Below are positions 61,173 through 64,000 of a DNA stretch of 64,000 nucleotides, piece after piece. The first letter of the stretch is position 1, and each line of letters starts with the position of its first letter. The stretch lies in contig CAVQBR010000002.1 of NCBI GenBank assembly GCA_963710865.1, forward strand, positions 1,488,001-1,552,000, written 5' to 3'. This DNA is from PRDV01 sp963710865. Lineage in GTDB: Bacteria > Babelota > Babeliae > Babelales > Babelaceae. A model generated the notes under the pieces. The model did not search any database. It was not told where the DNA came from and saw nothing but the letters and a program-made list of their open reading frames with translations. The translations under genes were made by a program, and so were the position numbers.

Positions 61173-63800
61173 ATGAAATGCTTAAAAAGAAACATGTTAG
61201 TAGTTGGATTAGTAACTCATCAGTTCTGCAATGGTCTTGAACGAGTCGGTGACATTGCGAAAGTACTGCATGAGGACCGGGATACCTATTTTTCGCTGCT
61301 ACCTAGGGAGGTACTGCAGCTCATGATCTTAGGCGTGACTCACTTACATATGGCATGCAGCGAAGGGGCGGAGGAGCGAGTGGAGAGTTATTTGAAACAA
61401 GGATTTGATAAAAATGCGCTTGATATCTTTGGAAGAACCCCAGTTTATATGGCTTGTCAAAATGGCCATCGTCGCATAGTTAAATTGTTGTTGGATAAGA
61501 GGGCTCATTTTGGAGAGACAACTCATGAGGTATCACCCTTTGTTGCGGCATGTACCTATGGCCATAGTGATGTTCTTGAGTTGCTACTAGAGCGGCGAAA
61601 ACGGGGAAAGATCTCCTGGGAAAGAAAGCTTTGGATTGAAGCTTTGCGTGGGGCAAGTGAAAATGGTCACAGGCAGGTCGTTGAATTGTTATTGAGCTGC
61701 AAGTCCCTGTACACTATGCCACGGTCATCAGTGCCCAGCGTGCCCAGTATAGATTCATCAGTTTTTATGCTGTTATGTTCTATAGCAGCAAGGAATGGTC
61801 ATGGAGAAGTGTTAAGATTGTTCTTGGAGGCTGATCACTACATTTTATCAACAGCTGCGGTCCTTGGTAAACTTGAGATTTTGCGATTACTGTTGGATGC
61901 TGGAATAGATAAGGATTTAGACCCCTCTAATAGCGGAACAGCTTTGTTTCACGCTGCCAGATTGGGGAAAGTTGCCGCAGTGGGATTATTGTTAGAAGCG
62001 GGCGCGGATTGCAATAAATCTAATCCTTTGTTTGCAGCTGCAAAATCTGGGTATGTAGATGTTGTAAGATTATTGCTCGCAGCAGGCGCAGATTGTAATA
62101 GAGCTAGCGATAATAAACCTACACCCTTGTATGCAGCCGCAGATGGCGGGCATACGGATATTGTAAGATTATTGCTTGATGCGGGTGCCTGTCTTGATAT
62201 CGCTGATAAGAGTGGGGAGAGGGTCCTGGTTGCTGCGGTCAAGAATGGCTACGACGAGATCGTAAAAGTGTTGATAAATGCAGTCCTAGATAGAGAGAAA
62301 GAAGGTACATATACTATGTACTCAAAGTGCGATGGCGAGCTAAAAAGCAGCGTAGCGCCCGTGTATGTAGCTTTTAGTTATGCCCATGTGGAAGTCGTGA
62401 AACTATTTTTGGGTTCTGCTGCAGAAACTACTATTCGAAGATCAACACACATTCTTCAGTCGTTAGGGCGTTCAGAGATGCATAGGCTTAATGGACATGA
62501 TGAGTTGATACGATTATTTTTAGATGTAGCCGCAAGTAGAAATAACATGAATGAACTTGGATATGCGACACGTCTATTGATAGCAGCTCTCGCTGGAGAT
62601 GATAAGGAAACTCAATCGTTACTCACATTTGGCCATAAGAGAATGGTTCGAGCTGGCCATGAAACGTCGTATGATCATCTCAGCTTACCTTTGTTTTTAG
62701 CAGCTGCCTATGGTCATGTTGCGGTAGTTAATTTATTGTTAGAAGCAGGTGCGAGCGCGGATAGCACTGATTATTTTGAAAGGGAAACAGCATTGACGGT
62801 AGCAGCTCTAAACGGGCATGCTGCTGTGGTAAAGGTACTGCTACATGCTGGTGCAGATAGAGCGAAATTCTTCGGAAAGTTCGGGGCATTTGATGATCGG
62901 ATCTGTAGCTATGACTTTTATGACCTTCCTGCTTACAGTCTTCTTATGGTACTTGCTTACCATGGTCAAATTGAGGTGGTTCGTGTTTTGTTAGATTTTA
63001 ATGCCGCTGAGGACAATGATGGGATTGCGGGAGCTATTGCTTTGTGGTTAGCCGCAAAAAAAGGCCATACCGAAATAGTTCGTATGTTGCTAGAGGTTGG
63101 GGTTGATAAAGAATATCGGAATTATTGTTGGAGGGCTTTAGTAGCAGCAGCTCGTTTCGGTCATAAGGATGTTGTTCAGTTATTATTGGAAGCCGAGGTT
63201 GACAAAGAAGGAGGGGAAGAAAGTGATTATAATTACACGCCATTGCATTGGGCAGCTGAAAAAGGCCATGTAGAAATAATGCGGATGCTACTCGACGCAG
63301 GTGCAGAGAAGGATTCGTTTAGACGGAGATGTAAAAATGGAACACCTCTTTATGTAGCAGCTTTAAAAAATCAGATTGACTCAGTGAATTTGTTATTATC
63401 GGTTGGTGCAGATGTAAACAAAGCCAATGAGCTCGAATTCGGGCGAACGCTTTTACATAAAGCGGTATCGGATTGTGCTATATGGGCAATGAAGATATTG
63501 CTAGCCGCGGGTGCTGATAAGAATAAAGCAGATGACAGAGGAGAAACTCCTTTGACGTTAGCCATTAAAGAAGAATATACTGAAGGCGTTTCTGCATTGT
63601 TGTCTGATGTGGTTAATGAAATGGCGAATGAGCAAGAGAAAAATGCTGCATTCACTAGTTCTGGAACTTTGGAGAGCCCTGAGACTTCGAATATCCCTCA
63701 AACAGGAAGTAATTCGGCCATGAGAACAGCTCTAAAAGCTGAACTCACAGAACATTCAGCAAAAAGATTGAGGTCTTCATCAAAGCGTTCATCAGGATAA
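61173..63800 (+). CDS. Secreted ankyrin-repeat protein 8 of the array
   Basis: 875 residues; ribosome site GAGGTGCA; signal peptide MKCLKRNMLVVGLVTHQFCNG; pre-ANK block TYFSLLPREVLQLMILG; about 18 ANK repeats with the same inserted linkers as protein 6 (ELGYATRLLIAALAGDDKET, STDYFERETALTVAALNGHA). Tail AMRTALKAELTEHSAKRLRS plus SSKRSSG, the most basic of the set. It is the last gene in the window; the final 200 nt (63801-64000) show nothing recognisable. Confidence 0.88.
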   Translation: MKCLKRNMLVVGLVTHQFCNGLERVGDIAKVLHEDRDTYFSLLPREVLQLMILGVTHLHMACSEGAEERVESYLKQGFDKNALDIFGRTPVYMACQNGHRRIVKLLLDKRAHFGETTHEVSPFVAACTYGHSDVLELLLERRKRGKISWERKLWIEALRGASENGHRQVVELLLSCKSLYTMPRSSVPSVPSIDSSVFMLLCSIAARNGHGEVLRLFLEADHYILSTAAVLGKLEILRLLLDAGIDKDLDPSNSGTALFHAARLGKVAAVGLLLEAGADCNKSNPLFAAAKSGYVDVVRLLLAAGADCNRASDNKPTPLYAAADGGHTDIVRLLLDAGACLDIADKSGERVLVAAVKNGYDEIVKVLINAVLDREKEGTYTMYSKCDGELKSSVAPVYVAFSYAHVEVVKLFLGSAAETTIRRSTHILQSLGRSEMHRLNGHDELIRLFLDVAASRNNMNELGYATRLLIAALAGDDKETQSLLTFGHKRMVRAGHETSYDHLSLPLFLAAAYGHVAVVNLLLEAGASADSTDYFERETALTVAALNGHAAVVKVLLHAGADRAKFFGKFGAFDDRICSYDFYDLPAYSLLMVLAYHGQIEVVRVLLDFNAAEDNDGIAGAIALWLAAKKGHTEIVRMLLEVGVDKEYRNYCWRALVAAARFGHKDVVQLLLEAEVDKEGGEESDYNYTPLHWAAEKGHVEIMRMLLDAGAEKDSFRRRCKNGTPLYVAALKNQIDSVNLLLSVGADVNKANELEFGRTLLHKAVSDCAIWAMKILLAAGADKNKADDRGETPLTLAIKEEYTEGVSALLSDVVNEMANEQEKNAAFTSSGTLESPETSNIPQTGSNSAMRTALKAELTEHSAKRLRSSSKRSSG

Positions 63801-64000
63801 GAATGGCGCAGAAGGCAAGTTCTGTCAATCGGTGGCTTAAACGAAAAACATCGCATTTCATTTGCAGAAGACAGCAAACTGTATCGCTGCTTGGAATTCA
63901 TTGCTAGCAAGCAATCAACGCTAAAAATACCGAAGTAGTTTGAATGCGATATCATAGGGCGAGTTGCACTCTATAGCTTCGCACTCGAGCTTTACCAAAG

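Overview
The window reads as a chromosome segment of a Gram-negative, host-associated bacterium. An outer-membrane porin, many Sec signal peptides and about a dozen long ankyrin-repeat (ANK) genes fill it. The mix of exported ANK proteins, secreted degenerate enzymes and short secreted peptides fits protist endosymbionts such as Candidatus Dependentiae (TM6). That placement is inference; no rRNA gene is present to test it.

Layout. 1-620: 3' end of a 2-oxoglutarate/Fe(II) oxygenase. 620-5496 (minus): a tight operon encoding a prokaryotic pentameric ligand-gated ion channel, a pseudo-phosphatase fused to a branched-chain-amino-acid-type binding protein, a second membrane-anchored pseudo-phosphatase, and a cyclase-family hydrolase. 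5.6-11.5 kb (minus): three ANK genes whose 3' parts carry stops or frameshifts. 11.6-13.5 kb: porin and a 23S-type pseudouridine synthase. 13.7-19.4 kb (plus): a secreted beta-helix/beta-propeller cluster bounded by a duplicated module. 19.4-27.1 kb: DUF1328 protein, nitroreductase, FAD oxidoreductase, an exported AAA+ protein, an exported ADP-ribosylglycohydrolase-like protein lacking its metal ligands, small secreted proteins and a VKOR. 27.3-32 kb: ppsA, galU and pheS on minus, with tRNA-Phe divergent from pheS. 32-34.6 kb (minus): seven short secreted peptide genes, several sharing an acidic C-terminal tail. 35.1-39.6 kb: an AlbA_2/ATPase-type regulator gene split by an IS21-family element. 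39.6-40.3 kb (minus): rpmH-rnpA-yidD. 40.5-43.0 kb (minus): a frameshifted ANK gene. 43.3-43.96 kb: an ANK remnant. 44-63.8 kb (plus): seven ANK genes in a row, all apparently intact.

How it fits together. Most products are predicted to leave the cytoplasm. The VKOR supplies oxidising power for the Cys-rich secreted proteins. The channel and binding-protein operon looks like a split envelope sensor. Four plus-strand ANK proteins share a pre-ANK motif of the form YFSLLPREL and most of these share a basic C-terminal tail, so they look like one effector family expanding by tandem duplication while minus-strand relatives decay.
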